DNA of 64,000 nucleotides from Candidatus Zixiibacteriota bacterium (GCA_016933955.1 JAFGTT010000032.1:209264-273263), one strand, 5' to 3'; positions 7,985 through 17,841 are shown, numbered from the stretch's first letter. Translations and numbers: made by a program. The notes: generated from the letters alone by a model not told the origin.

Positions 7985-9808
7985 TTAGAGTTTATCGGCC
8001 AGCCGCTCGACTTCATCGACCCGTTCGGAAAAAAGCTTTAATGTCGCTTTGAACGGTTCCGGCGTGGTCATATCCACCCCGCACTTTTTAAGCAGTTCAA
8101 TCGGATAATCAGACCCGCCCGAGGACAATAAACCCAGATATTTTTCAATAATACCTTCCTCACCTGACAGGAATTTCTTCAGGATGGCCTGCGAGGCGGC
8201 GTACGATGTGGCGTATTGATACACATAATACTGATTATAGAAATGCGGTATCCGCGCCCATTTATACCGTGACCATTCGTCCATGGTGATGACCGGGCCG
8301 TAGCATTTCCGGGTCAAATCCTCCCACATCCGGTTCATCAGGTCCGGCGAAAGCGCCTCTCCCTTTTCGACCTGTTCATGGATCATCAATTCGAACCGGG
8401 CATACATTACCTGGTGGAAAAACGTTCCCAGGGTTCCGTCGATATTCCGGTTGAGCAAAAACAATTTCTGCCTGGTATCGGTCATTTTGGCCAGAAGGTA
8501 CTGCAGGAGTAATCCTTCATTGAGCGTCGAGGCTACCTCGGCGACAAAAATCGAATACTGGGCTTTGGGAAACGGCTGTTTTTCATTGGACATATAGCTG
8601 TGCAGGCAATGACCCATCTCATGGGCCAGCGTGAACATATTGCTGACGGTGTCGTTGTAATTCATCAGGACAAAGGGATGCGCCGAGTAATTCCCCCAGC
8701 TATAGGCGCCACTGCCCTTACCCTCCGTTTCAAAGACATCCACCCAGCGGCTCGCGAAGGCCTTTTTCAATACCTCGCCGTATTTTTCACCCAGCGGTTT
8801 AACCGCCTCGATCACTTGCTTCACCGCTTCATCGTAGCCGACCTCGAAATTTTGATCGGGAAAGAGCGGGCAGTAAACATCGTACGTATAAATTTTTTCC
8901 AGATCCAGAATCTTTTTTCTGACTGCCATCCATTTATGCATTCCGGCCAGGTCCGCCTCGGTCGTATCCAGAAGCGAATGATAAACCGACACCGGAATAT
9001 TGAACGCATCCAGCCCCCCATGCAGACAACTTTCATACCGGCGGGCCCGGGCGTAAAAGACATCTTTGTTGATTGTCGAGGCCAGGGTCGCCCCGATGGT
9101 ATTAATATGTTCTTTGTAGGCCGAGACCATCGCCTCGGTGGCGTCACGACGGACCCGCTGATCGGGAGATTCCATAAATTTGGCATAGCGTTGCTTGGTA
9201 ATAACCACCTCGTCGCCCTTCTCATCGCGGATGGAAGGATACTTGATATCGGCATCATCAAGCATAGTGAAAATACTGTCCGGACCGCGGGCGATCATCT
9301 GGGCCTGCGCCAATAGTTCCTCGACTTCGCCCGAACGGATATGCTCGCGGTGACGGATCAATTCCCGGATATATAAATCATAAACATCGGTCCGGGGAAA
9401 TTTTGCGGCCATTTCCAGCAGATGTTCATCGTCTATGGCCGATAATTCGGGCTCCACAAACGAATAGGCGGCCCCGGCCTGTGATGATAACATGGCCGCC
9501 CGCTCGGTCATAGCCTGATAACGGGAAACCCGGTTATCGAGATCCTGGTTCAGTTTGGCATACTGATAAAGATTGTGGCAGATCAGACCCAGCTGACTGC
9601 GTAATTCGAGACACTCATATAAAACCTCGGGCGAACCGGCCAGTTGCCCGGTATAACTTTTCGCCTTTTCGATCAACCCCTGCGCTTTTTTGCTGTCGGC
9701 TTCCCAGGCGGTATCGTCAGCGTAAAGATCTGTCAGATTCCATTTGAATTTTTCGGCAATATCCGAACGCTGCGGAATAGCCCCGGTCTTTTTCAGATCA
9801 GTCGTCAT
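7985..9808 (-). CDS. pepF: Oligoendopeptidase F (M3B metallopeptidase)
   Basis: A cytosolic zinc peptidase that cuts short peptides. The 607-residue length is normal for PepF. The zinc site HEMGH is at residues 396-400, and the third ligand is probably Glu424 in FVAEVAST. The N-terminal helical part (KWNLTDLYADDTAWEAD) is also typical of the family. A ribosome site (GGAAGG) precedes ATG 9808. The gene stands alone, with a terminator behind it and a lipoprotein gene 100 bases upstream on the same strand. Confidence 0.95.
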   Translation of the reverse strand: MTTDLKKTGAIPQRSDIAEKFKWNLTDLYADDTAWEADSKKAQGLIEKAKSYTGQLAGSPEVLYECLELRSQLGLICHNLYQYAKLNQDLDNRVSRYQAMTERAAMLSSQAGAAYSFVEPELSAIDDEHLLEMAAKFPRTDVYDLYIRELIRHREHIRSGEVEELLAQAQMIARGPDSIFTMLDDADIKYPSIRDEKGDEVVITKQRYAKFMESPDQRVRRDATEAMVSAYKEHINTIGATLASTINKDVFYARARRYESCLHGGLDAFNIPVSVYHSLLDTTEADLAGMHKWMAVRKKILDLEKIYTYDVYCPLFPDQNFEVGYDEAVKQVIEAVKPLGEKYGEVLKKAFASRWVDVFETEGKGSGAYSWGNYSAHPFVLMNYNDTVSNMFTLAHEMGHCLHSYMSNEKQPFPKAQYSIFVAEVASTLNEGLLLQYLLAKMTDTRQKLFLLNRNIDGTLGTFFHQVMYARFELMIHEQVEKGEALSPDLMNRMWEDLTRKCYGPVITMDEWSRYKWARIPHFYNQYYVYQYATSYAASQAILKKFLSGEEGIIEKYLGLLSSGGSDYPIELLKKCGVDMTTPEPFKATLKLFSERVDEVERLADKL

Positions 9809-9908
9809 TTTATCCTTCCTGATTCAGGTTCAATACTTCCGATGAATATGCAAAACAATTGCGGGAAATTCAAGACTTCGAACGATGATAAGCACAGAAT
9901 AAGACAAA

Positions 9909-10532
9909 TTAATAAATAACCGGATTCTTGATAGAATTGCCGCCCCAGAAAACAAACAACCTTAGTCCCTTTTCGAAAACCAGGGCCTCGGGAATAGTCA
10001 TTTCCTCAAAACCGGTACATCCCCGGCACCCGGTCCCATGAGGTTCACGATCCGAAAAACGGATCATAACCGTCCACTCCCAGTCCGGTTTCAAGGAGAT
10101 AGTCAGTTCCTTCTCGGATAAAATTTCTTCTTTATCCCCCACGAATTTGATATTAATGTCCAGATTTCCTTCAAGGGCCGTAACCAGCGGCCGTGTAAAC
10201 AACCCGAACTGCTCGGCGGTAATAGCCGTAGAATCAATCGGACTGCTCGATAATACCGAATCCTTGGAAAATTGCCCGCCGGCCAGAAAATACTGCGATT
10301 GCCCGTCGAATACAGAAATCCGAATCATCTTCAAAATGGCCGGAGCCCATTTCTCGGGGATACCGATCTGAAATCGGAGTCTGGCCTGGTCAACACTGTC
10401 TGCGACCGTATCGGTTCGTCGCTCCACAACCGGCCCGGATTTATCATTATCTCCTTTACAGGCAATAACAGCCGCCAGCAGACAGATAATTATTATTCGA
10501 TCTTTTAATATCAACATAGTCTTTCCGGGCAT
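9909..10532 (-). CDS. Putative lipoprotein of unknown function
   Basis: A 207-residue protein whose hydrophobic N terminus ends in AAVIAC-KGDN, a good lipobox, so it is probably a lipoprotein. Behind it comes an acidic linker and a beta-rich domain containing a CRGC motif late in the protein (GTGCRGCTGFEEM). No family is recognised. Two starts are possible: ATG 10532, or ATG 10517 with GGAAAG four bases ahead. It is divergent from the next gene, with only 51 bases between them. Confidence 0.6.
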   Translation of the reverse strand: MPGKTMLILKDRIIIICLLAAVIACKGDNDKSGPVVERRTDTVADSVDQARLRFQIGIPEKWAPAILKMIRISVFDGQSQYFLAGGQFSKDSVLSSSPIDSTAITAEQFGLFTRPLVTALEGNLDINIKFVGDKEEILSEKELTISLKPDWEWTVMIRFSDREPHGTGCRGCTGFEEMTIPEALVFEKGLRLFVFWGGNSIKNPVIY

Positions 10533-10559
10533 TATTAATTTTATATTTTCCCCACCCTG

Positions 10560-10583
10560 TATAATGTATAATTTTTACCCCAT
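10560..10583 (+). promoter_or_regulatory. -10 boxes next to the start of the DUF3147-like gene
   Basis: Two overlapping-register TATAAT boxes, at 10560 and 10567, lie 11-18 bases before ATG 10584 with no Shine-Dalgarno sequence between. This predicts a leaderless or nearly leaderless transcript. Confidence 0.5.
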
Positions 10584-11375
10584 ATGGAGCAAACAATTAT
10601 TTTAAAAACCATAATTTCTTTTATGGCGGCCGGTATCTGGATAACCTCGGCGACTCTTCTGGCCGAACGCCTGGGAAGCAAGATCGGCGGACTGCTGACC
10701 AATCTGCCGTCCAATATTCTCGTATCGTTCGTCTTCATTTCATTGACCCGCGATCGTTATTTCGCCGCCGAGGCCACGCGGGCGGTTCCGATCGGGATGA
10801 CTGTCGATACCATCTTTCTCTTTATATTCATAGTCTCCCTTCGCTTCGGAGTAGCCGCGGCAACCGCTCTCTCGCTTGCCGTCTGGGCCGGTCTGGCCTT
10901 TCTGGCGGGGCACCTGATGTTGACCGGCTGGATAGATAATATTGCCATTTATGTCATCATTGCCATTGCACTTTTCCTGATATGTGAGAACGTCCTGAAA
11001 ATTCCCTCGGCGGCTCGAACAACTCGAAAATACACTGCCTTTCAACTGTTAATCCGGGCCGTTTTTGCCGGCGGCGTGGTTGGCGGGACGGTTCTCATAT
11101 CGGCCTTTGCAAGTGCCTATTGGGTCGGGCTTTTTTCCACTTTTCCGGCCGTTCTCCTATCGACCATGATTATTCTGAGTATCAATCAGTCGCCGGCCTT
11201 TGCCAGGGCCACCGGAAAAATCCTTCTCTTCTCCTCATCGAATATCATCATCTTCGGTCTCGGGGTCTTTTTGACCTACCCTGCCATCGGCCTTATCGGC
11301 GGAACTGCGCTTTCATTTTTTATGGCATTTTTATGGGTCTGGATTTTTCAGCCGTTTCTCAAACGGCTCATCTGA
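10584..11375 (+). CDS. Polytopic membrane protein (GlpM/DUF3147-like)
   Basis: A 263-residue protein with about eight membrane segments arranged as two similar halves. The N-terminal half shows GIWITSATLLAERLGSKIGGLLTNLPSNI and the second half GLFSTFPAVLLSTMIIL, a pattern seen in GlpM/DUF3147-type inner-membrane proteins. The function is unknown. It is convergent with the RlmI-type gene, whose stop lies 64 bases away. The family assignment is tentative. Confidence 0.65.
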   Translation: MEQTIILKTIISFMAAGIWITSATLLAERLGSKIGGLLTNLPSNILVSFVFISLTRDRYFAAEATRAVPIGMTVDTIFLFIFIVSLRFGVAAATALSLAVWAGLAFLAGHLMLTGWIDNIAIYVIIAIALFLICENVLKIPSAARTTRKYTAFQLLIRAVFAGGVVGGTVLISAFASAYWVGLFSTFPAVLLSTMIILSINQSPAFARATGKILLFSSSNIIIFGLGVFLTYPAIGLIGGTALSFFMAFLWVWIFQPFLKRLI

Positions 11376-11439
11376 GTACATTTCGGAAACGAAATTACGT
11401 AGTGAAATCAATTGAACGGACAATTTCTATCCGGGTTCA

Positions 11440-12627
11440 TTATTCCACCCGGCAAATCATCCCCTTAAGATATTCCCCTTCCGGAAAAGACAACAGCCGG
11501 GGGTGGTCCTCGGCATGATGCATGGTCTGCAGAATCTGCACCTGCCGATGAGCATCAACCGAGGCCCAGAAGACCGCCATTTTCAGAGAATCGAGTGTAA
11601 CCGCTCCGGAGCATGAAAAAGTGACCAGTATTCCGCCCGGCCGGAGAATCTGCATCGCCGTCAGGTTAATATCCTTATAACCGGCCAGGGCTTTTTGTAG
11701 ATGGCTTTTCGATGAGGCGAATTTCGGCGGATCAAGAACGACCAAATCAAACTGCGAACCAGCCTCTCTCAAATCTCTCAAGGTCCGAAAAGCATCTCCA
11801 ATTCGGTATTCCACCTGTTCGGTATCGAGACCGTTGAGGATCAGATTTGTTTTGGCCAGGGCCAGCGATTCCTGCGACGAATCTACCAGCATAACCGAAT
11901 CGGCCCCACCCCGAAGAGCATAAACGGCAAAACCGCCGCAATAACTGAAACAATCCAGCATCCGGCCCCCTAGGACATATCGTGACGCAATCATGCGGTT
12001 ATCCCGTTGATCAAGATAAAACCCGGTCTTTTGACCGTTTTTGATATCAATCCGGAATTTAAGCCCGTTTTCATTGATGTCCAGCAAATCCGGTGGTTCT
12101 TCACCGACCAACCGCCCCTTGGCGGCCTTCAATCTTTCCATCGATCGAATCGATGCATCACTCCGCTCATATATACCGGTCGGTTTTAAAAGACGATTGA
12201 GGCTTCCTGCAATAATATCTTTAACCGCTTCAATTCCGCGCGTCAAAGACTGCATGACAATGAAATCGGCATATTTATCAACAATCAGTCCCGGCAAAAA
12301 ATCGGCCTCACCAAAAACCAGACGATAAGCATTGGTGTCTTCATCGTTTTTAAAACGGCTTCTGGATTCAATAGCGGTCGCCAAACGGTGTTCCCACCAT
12401 GCCTTATCAATTGATATATTATCATTCCATTCCAGAAGACGGATCTGTATCTGGGAAAAAGGATTATAATATCCGAGGGCGACAAAATCCTCATCGCAAC
12501 CTATCACCCGCACGATTTCTCCCGGCTCGGGCGACCCGGAAATTTTATCAATGGCGCCCGAAAATAGCCACGGATGAAACTGGCGGGCGGGCTTCTCCCG
12601 CCCCTTTTTTAAAATAATTTCATTCAT
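11440..12627 (-). CDS. rlmI: 23S rRNA (cytosine-C5) methyltransferase, RlmI type
   Basis: A 395-residue class I methyltransferase with an N-terminal PUA domain (LKKGREKPARQFHPWLFSGAI; GEIVRVI) and a C-terminal Rossmann domain. Motif I is RMLDCFSYCGGFAVYAL, and the D-P-P-K motif is VLDPPKFASSK, followed by LVTFSCSGAV, which supplies the cysteine expected of m5C enzymes. This layout matches RlmI (m5C1962 of 23S rRNA) and its relatives. I place the start at ATG 12627 because the PUA domain begins there; the upstream 21 codons look untranslated. Confidence 0.85.
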   Translation of the reverse strand: MNEIILKKGREKPARQFHPWLFSGAIDKISGSPEPGEIVRVIGCDEDFVALGYYNPFSQIQIRLLEWNDNISIDKAWWEHRLATAIESRSRFKNDEDTNAYRLVFGEADFLPGLIVDKYADFIVMQSLTRGIEAVKDIIAGSLNRLLKPTGIYERSDASIRSMERLKAAKGRLVGEEPPDLLDINENGLKFRIDIKNGQKTGFYLDQRDNRMIASRYVLGGRMLDCFSYCGGFAVYALRGGADSVMLVDSSQESLALAKTNLILNGLDTEQVEYRIGDAFRTLRDLREAGSQFDLVVLDPPKFASSKSHLQKALAGYKDINLTAMQILRPGGILVTFSCSGAVTLDSLKMAVFWASVDAHRQVQILQTMHHAEDHPRLLSFPEGEYLKGMICRVE

Positions 12628-12789
12628 GGTCGAATATTTCCCCGGTATTGCCCATAGGCCAATGATATATTTATAAATTCCCAAAGGCAATCATTCATCC
12701 GCCTCTTGACATTGAAAATGCCGTTCATTTTAATTCCTCGCTTGTTTGAGAAAATGAAAACATGAAAATTCAAAATCAGGGAAACCTTT

Positions 12790-13128
12790 ATGGATAAATT
12801 CGCGCCGGTTCTGCTTCTGATCGGTTCCAATCTTTTCATGACTTACGCCTGGTACGGTCATTTAAAGGATTTCAGCCGCAAACCACTCGCAATGGTTATT
12901 ATTATCAGCTGGGGCGTTGCCTTCCTTGAATATTGCCTTCAGGTCCCGGCCAACCGGATCGGATTCCAGTATTATTCGCTGGGACAGCTCAAAGTCACCC
13001 AGGAAATTATCACCATGTGTATTTTCGCGCTTTTTTCGGTCGTTTACATGAAACAACAGCTTCGGCTCGATTTCCTCTGGGCCGGGCTGTGTCTGGTCGG
13101 GGCGGCCTATTTCATCTTCCGCCATTAA
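12790..13128 (+). CDS. DMT-superfamily small membrane protein (DUF486)
   Basis: A 112-residue protein with four predicted membrane helices. The start (LLIGSNLFMTYAWYGHLK), WGVAFLEYCLQVPANRIGF and the LKVTQEIITM segment match the DUF486 (DMT_6) family of small drug/metabolite-transporter-like proteins. Its cargo is unknown. AGGGAAA precedes the ATG. It is followed after 87 bases by the DNA methyltransferase gene, which has its own promoter. Confidence 0.88.
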   Translation: MDKFAPVLLLIGSNLFMTYAWYGHLKDFSRKPLAMVIIISWGVAFLEYCLQVPANRIGFQYYSLGQLKVTQEIITMCIFALFSVVYMKQQLRLDFLWAGLCLVGAAYFIFRH

Positions 13129-13178
13129 CCGGCGCGGTCTAATGGGAAACTTCGGACATATCTTAATATCACCGGGAC

Positions 13179-13208
13179 TTGCCTCCAAACGATTTGATTC
13201 ATTATATT
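13179..13208 (+). promoter_or_regulatory. Promoter directly before the DNA methyltransferase start
   Basis: TTGCCT at 13179 and TATATT at 13203 are 18 bases apart. Only seven bases separate the -10 box from ATG 13216, so the transcript would start at or within a base or two of the start codon. Confidence 0.5.
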
Positions 13209-13215
13209 GTCCCGC

Positions 13216-14043
13216 ATGAGCCCCGCTTCTTATAAAAAACCGAGGTTGTGTAATGAAGACTGCGTAACCGGCATGACCCGGCGTCTGAAAGCCGAATCGA
13301 TCGATGTCGTGGTTACCTCTCCTCCATACAACATAGGTATCGAATACGCCACCTACAACGATCGTCTTCCCCGAAACGAATATCTCGCCTGGCTCGATTT
13401 ATGGGGCACCTCGGTTAAAAGAGTTCTGAAAGACGATGGTTCCCTGTTTTTGAATATCGGTTCCAAACCGTCTGACCCGACGGTGCCTTTCGAAGTTCTC
13501 GAAATTCTCAGGCGACAATTCAAACTTCAGAATGTTATCCACTGGGTCAAATCGATCTTTATCGAATCGGGAAGTTACGGCCATAACCAGCATATCAATG
13601 TCGGCCATTACAAGCCGATCAACAGCCCCAGGTTTCTAAATGATGCTCATGAATATATTTTTCACCTGACCAAATCCGGCCATGTCCGGCTCAATCGTCT
13701 CGCTCTCGGAGTTCCCTATAAAGATAGTACCAATATCAAACGCTGGACATCAGGGCGGAAAAATCTTCGATGCCGCGGCAACTGCTGGTTCATACCTTAT
13801 CAAACTATCCAGAACCGCGATCAGGATCGTCCGCACCCGGCCTCGTTTCCGATCGAACTGGCCGAGAATTGTATTAAACTGCATGGCCTCAATAAGGGCA
13901 TGACCGTTCTCGACCCCTTCATGGGACTGGGTCATACCGGTCTGGCCTGCCGCCGACTGGGGATTAATTTCATCGGTTTTGAAATCGATCCGTATTACTA
14001 TCGGCTGGCTTCGGAGGCTATGGCCCGGAAGAAAGTCAAATAA
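13216..14043 (+). CDS. Orphan site-specific DNA methyltransferase (N4/N6 type)
   Basis: A 275-residue beta-class amino-DNA methyltransferase. The catalytic motif is TSPPYN (residues 34-39); the SAM-binding motif I, DPFMGLGHTG, is at about 233, i.e. in permuted beta-class order (IV before I). SPPY-type motifs favour N4-cytosine, though some N6-adenine enzymes share it. A central Cys-containing stretch (GRKNLRCRGNCWFIPY) is typical of this small-enzyme group. I choose ATG 13216; a TTG three codons earlier is in the promoter. No restriction nuclease gene is next to it, so it is an orphan. Confidence 0.9.
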   Translation: MSPASYKKPRLCNEDCVTGMTRRLKAESIDVVVTSPPYNIGIEYATYNDRLPRNEYLAWLDLWGTSVKRVLKDDGSLFLNIGSKPSDPTVPFEVLEILRRQFKLQNVIHWVKSIFIESGSYGHNQHINVGHYKPINSPRFLNDAHEYIFHLTKSGHVRLNRLALGVPYKDSTNIKRWTSGRKNLRCRGNCWFIPYQTIQNRDQDRPHPASFPIELAENCIKLHGLNKGMTVLDPFMGLGHTGLACRRLGINFIGFEIDPYYYRLASEAMARKKVK

Positions 14044-14046
14044 TAC

Positions 14047-14075
14047 TTGACAAAAATCGCGATTTACTTAATTTG
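14047..14075 (+). promoter_or_regulatory. Candidate promoter of the methyltransferase/ECF pair
   Basis: A perfect TTGACA at 14047 is followed 16-17 bases later by a weak -10 (TAATTT or AATTTG). ATG 14084 lies 9-10 bases further with no Shine-Dalgarno sequence. Confidence 0.4.
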
Positions 14076-14083
14076 GATTCCCT

Positions 14084-14683
14084 ATGGATAAAGATCGCCG
14101 GAAATATTTCGAGTCCTGCGCTGAGGAATGGGACAAGGAATTCACGGCTGAAGACCTTGAAATCCTGTCCTTTTTAATTGATTCCTTCAATATCAAAGAA
14201 GGTTCCCGGATTGCCGACCTCGGATGCGGCACCGGAATCATGTTTGACATGTTGCGCCGCAAAACCGGGGACAATGGTATAGTGGTTGGAATCGATTTCG
14301 CCCGAAGCATGATCGACCTGGCCCGAAGAAATTTCCCCTTCCGAAATGTTTTCGAGGTGGATGGTGATGTCGAACACCTGCCGTTACGCCGGGGATTTTT
14401 TGACCATGCCATCACTTTTGCCGCCTTTGCCCATTTCGTCAATCACCAGATTGTCATGGAGGAGGTTTCGCGAATTTTGAAACCCGGCGGGACTTTTCAT
14501 ATAATTCATCTGATGGGCAGTCGGGAACTGGAAGAATACCATATAAAAACCGGCGGGCCGGTCGCCCATGACCACCTTCCCTCGCACGAAGACATGATGG
14601 CGCTCTTTCAACATGGCCATTTCATAAATATCAAAATCGCCGATCAACCCGGTATCTTCCTGGCCTCCGGCGTTAAAGGATAA
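14084..14683 (+). CDS. Class I SAM-dependent methyltransferase (UbiE/type 11-like)
   Basis: A 199-residue methyltransferase with motif I IADLGCGTGIMFDML (about residue 44), the acidic SAM-ribose residue in VVGIDFA, LPLRRGFFDHAITF (motif IV region) and LKPGGTFHIIHL (motif post-I/VI). It belongs to the methyltransferase-11 group and modifies an unknown small molecule. The stop codon lies eight bases before the likely TTG start of an ECF S-component gene, so the two are almost certainly cotranscribed, and the methylated compound could be the transported vitamin or its precursor. Confidence 0.85.
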   Translation: MDKDRRKYFESCAEEWDKEFTAEDLEILSFLIDSFNIKEGSRIADLGCGTGIMFDMLRRKTGDNGIVVGIDFARSMIDLARRNFPFRNVFEVDGDVEHLPLRRGFFDHAITFAAFAHFVNHQIVMEEVSRILKPGGTFHIIHLMGSRELEEYHIKTGGPVAHDHLPSHEDMMALFQHGHFINIKIADQPGIFLASGVKG

Positions 14684-14691
14684 TCCCCGCT

Positions 14692-15198
14692 TTGGGCCCT
14701 AATCGCATTGCCCATACCGCCCTCTATCTTGCATTGGCAATAGCCCTCCCGATGGCTTTCCATTGGACCGGCCTGGGTGGCAGGCTCTTCCTTCCCATGC
14801 ATATTCCCGTTCTTATCTGCGGTTTCGTTGTCGGTCCTCTGGCCGGATTGCTGGTTGGCCTGATTGCACCCTTTATGTCGCACCTGCTCACTTCCATGCC
14901 CCCGGCTTATGCCGTCCCGCTCATGACTATGGAACTCGCTATTTACGGACTGGTCGCCGGACTGACTTTTAAAAAACTGAAAATGAATATTATTCCCGCC
15001 CTGTTGATTGCCATGATTGTCGGCCGTCTGGCCTTTGCCCTGGGCCTGTTTTTACTGGGTCAATTTATCGAACTGCCCTATGGACCCGCAGAATTTCTGG
15101 TGGGCGGTATTTTGCTGGCCAGCTGGCCCGGAATAATCATTCAATTCATTCTCATCCCGCCCCTTGTCTATGCCATCAGACAATCCTCGCGTCAATAG
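14692..15198 (+). CDS. ECF transporter S component
   Basis: A 168-residue protein with about five to six hydrophobic segments. The N terminus (AHTALYLALAIALPMAFHW) and the FLPMHIPVLICGFVVGPLAGLLVGLIAP block are characteristic of the substrate-binding S subunits of energy-coupling-factor vitamin importers. No in-frame ATG exists near the start; TTG 14692 follows AAAGGA by 11 bases and is the best start. No A or T subunits are nearby, so it would have to share a remote ECF module. The vitamin is not identifiable from sequence alone. Confidence 0.8.
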   Translation: MGPNRIAHTALYLALAIALPMAFHWTGLGGRLFLPMHIPVLICGFVVGPLAGLLVGLIAPFMSHLLTSMPPAYAVPLMTMELAIYGLVAGLTFKKLKMNIIPALLIAMIVGRLAFALGLFLLGQFIELPYGPAEFLVGGILLASWPGIIIQFILIPPLVYAIRQSSRQ

Positions 15199-15316
15199 AA
15201 AACATTGTTCATAAAAAATTCCCGGACCCGCCCTCAACATTTATACGGGCACATATAACCGGATGAATATCAATTGCTTGTAATGGCATTCGAGATTACT
15301 TTTTACGGTTTTGAAA

Positions 15317-15345
15317 TTGCTAATTTATCAAAAATTTCGTATAAT
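15317..15345 (+). promoter_or_regulatory. Promoter of gyrA
   Basis: TTGCTA at 15317 and a consensus TATAAT at 15340 are exactly 17 bases apart. The leader to ATG 15394 is about 40 bases and carries the ribosome site AAAAGGAAA. Confidence 0.65.
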
Positions 15346-15393
15346 ATGGTCTTGAAAAAGAATGTTGTAAAAAAGGTTAAAAGGAAATAGAAA

Positions 15394-17820
15394 ATGCCTC
15401 TGGAACGTGAAAAAATAGTCCCGATTTTCCTCGAGGAGGAAATGAAAAATTCCTACCTCGATTATTCCATGTCTGTGATTACCAACCGGGCCCTTCCCGA
15501 TGTTCGCGATGGTCTGAAACCATCCAATCGACGAATTCTGGTGGCCATGAACGATCTCAATCTCTCGCCCGGACGGCCGCATCGTAAATGCGCTAAAATC
15601 GCCGGCGATACTTCGGGAAATTATCATCCCCACGGCGAGCAGGTGGTTTATCCCACCCTGGTTCGCATGGCCCAGGATTTCAACATGCGCTACCCGCTGG
15701 TGGATGGTCAGGGCAATTTCGGTTCCATTGACGGCGATGGCGCGGCGGCCATGCGCTACACCGAGGCGCGCCTGACCCCGATTGCCATGGAAATGCTGGC
15801 CGACATGGAAAAAGATACCGTGGCCATGATGCCCAACTATGATGAAACCCGCCATGAACCGAAAGTGCTTCCGGGCAAATTCCCCAACCTGATCTGTAAT
15901 GGTACCTCAGGTATCGCCGTCGGTATGGCTTCCAACATCCCGCCGCACAATCTTGGCGAGGCTGTCGATGCCATTACGGCCCTGATCGATAATGATGAAT
16001 TGACCAATGACGAACTGATGCAATATATTCCTGGCCCGGATTTCCCGACCGGCGGTATTATCAACGGCCGCGATGGTATTCGCGAAGCCTACCGGACCGG
16101 CAAAGGACGTCTACTGGTACGCGCCAAGGCCGTTACCGAAAAACAGAAAAACGGCAAAGAATGCATTGTCGTAACAGAAATTCCTTTCCAGGTCAATAAA
16201 TCCAATCTTCTGGAAAAAATTGCCGACCTGGTGCGCGACAAGAAAATCGACGGGATCTCCGACCTGCGTGATGAATCCGACCGCGACGGCATGAGAATCG
16301 TTATTGAGTTGAAACGTGATGCCCAAGCGGAGATTGTCCTCAATCAGCTTTTCAAAAACACCCAGATGCAATCGACTTTCGCCATCAACCTGCTGACTCT
16401 GGTCGGGGGTGTTCCCCAAGTATTAACCCTGAGACAGCTTCTCAGCGAATTTATCAAACACCGCCATGAGGTGGTCGTCCGGCGGACTCAGTTCGATCTT
16501 AATAAGGCCGAGGCGAGAGCTCATATTCTCGAAGGTTATAAAATCGCCCTTGATAATATCGATGCCATTATCGAATTGATCAAGAAATCGGCCGACACTC
16601 CTGCGGCCCGCGAAGGCTTGATGAAGAAATTCAAGCTGTCCGAAATACAGGCCAACGCCATCCTGGAAATGCGTCTGGCCCGGCTGACTGGGCTCGAACG
16701 AAAGAAAATCGAGGATGAATATATCGCCACTATCAAGCTGATCGCGGAACTCAAAGGCATTCTGGAATCCAAACCGCGCCGGATGGCTATCATCAAGAAC
16801 GAACTGACCGAACTCAAGAAAAAATACGATGATCACCGGCGAACCGAAATCCAGGGCGCGGCCGAGGATTTCAAGCTGGAAGACCTTATCGCCGAGGAAG
16901 ATATGGTTATCACCATATCCCATTCCGGCTATGTCAAGCGGTTGTCGATCACCATGTACCGCCGCCAGAATCGCGGCGGGCGGGGAGTTATCGGCATTGA
17001 AACCAAAGAGGAAGATTTCGCCGAGCACCTCTTTATCGCCTCGACCCACGATTATATCCTGTTCTTCTCCAACAAGGGCCGGTGCTACTGGGTGAAAGTG
17101 CATGAAATTCCCACCGGCGGACGGCTGGCCAAAGGCAAACCGATTGTCAATATGGTCGATCTCAGTAAGGGTGAAACTATTACGGCCTTCTGCAAGGTCC
17201 GCGATTTCGATCCCGGCCATTATATTGTCATGGCCACCCGCAACGGCATCATCAAGAAAACGCCGCTGGATAATTTCTCCAATCCGCGCAAAGCCGGGGT
17301 CAACGCCGCCAATATTCCTGTTGATGATGAGTTGATCGAGGCCATGGTGACCGATGGCAGTTTCGATATTGTTCTGGCCACCCGGAAAGGTCAGGCCATC
17401 AGGTTCCACGAGGAAAAAATCCGGCCCATGGGCCGGACGGCTTACGGTGTCAAAGGGATTAATCTCGCAACCGGCGATTACACCATCGGCATGGTTGTCG
17501 TCAAACGCGAAAGCACCCTCCTCTCGGTTACCGAAAACGGTTACGGCAAACGGACCGATATCAATGATTATCGCGTCACCAATCGGGGCGGCAAAGGAGT
17601 GATTAATATCAAAACCTCCGACCGCAACGGCGAAGTGGTGACCATAAAAGAGGTTCTCGATGATGATGAGTTGATTCTGATTACCAAACGCGGGATCACC
17701 AACCGGCAGCGGGTTAAATCCATTAATGTCATCAGCCGTAACACCCAGGGCGTCAGACTCATCACCCTGGATAAAGGCGACAAGGTCATCGATGTCGCCC
17801 GAGTGGTTCAGGAAGAATAA
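15394..17820 (+). CDS. gyrA: DNA gyrase subunit A
   Basis: The breakage-reunion subunit of DNA gyrase, which introduces negative supercoils. The 808-residue length is normal. The catalytic tyrosine is Tyr122 in [10 protein letters not shown], the same number as in E. coli. The C-terminal beta-pinwheel has the GyrA box, here QNRGGRG, which marks it as gyrase rather than topoisomerase IV. In the quinolone-resistance region positions 83 and 87 are Gln and Pro instead of Ser and Asp. gyrB is not nearby. It has its own promoter and terminator. Confidence 0.97.
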   Translation: MPLEREKIVPIFLEEEMKNSYLDYSMSVITNRALPDVRDGLKPSNRRILVAMNDLNLSPGRPHRKCAKIAGDTSGNYHPHGEQVVYPTLVRMAQDFNMRYPLVDGQGNFGSIDGDGAAAMRYTEARLTPIAMEMLADMEKDTVAMMPNYDETRHEPKVLPGKFPNLICNGTSGIAVGMASNIPPHNLGEAVDAITALIDNDELTNDELMQYIPGPDFPTGGIINGRDGIREAYRTGKGRLLVRAKAVTEKQKNGKECIVVTEIPFQVNKSNLLEKIADLVRDKKIDGISDLRDESDRDGMRIVIELKRDAQAEIVLNQLFKNTQMQSTFAINLLTLVGGVPQVLTLRQLLSEFIKHRHEVVVRRTQFDLNKAEARAHILEGYKIALDNIDAIIELIKKSADTPAAREGLMKKFKLSEIQANAILEMRLARLTGLERKKIEDEYIATIKLIAELKGILESKPRRMAIIKNELTELKKKYDDHRRTEIQGAAEDFKLEDLIAEEDMVITISHSGYVKRLSITMYRRQNRGGRGVIGIETKEEDFAEHLFIASTHDYILFFSNKGRCYWVKVHEIPTGGRLAKGKPIVNMVDLSKGETITAFCKVRDFDPGHYIVMATRNGIIKKTPLDNFSNPRKAGVNAANIPVDDELIEAMVTDGSFDIVLATRKGQAIRFHEEKIRPMGRTAYGVKGINLATGDYTIGMVVVKRESTLLSVTENGYGKRTDINDYRVTNRGGKGVINIKTSDRNGEVVTIKEVLDDDELILITKRGITNRQRVKSINVISRNTQGVRLITLDKGDKVIDVARVVQEE

Positions 17821-17841
17821 TCCGATATCAAAATCGTTTTA

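Noticed and set aside
16423..17409. 328-codon minus-strand frame inside gyrA
   Set aside because: Antisense to conserved gyrase sequence; codon bias alone keeps it open.
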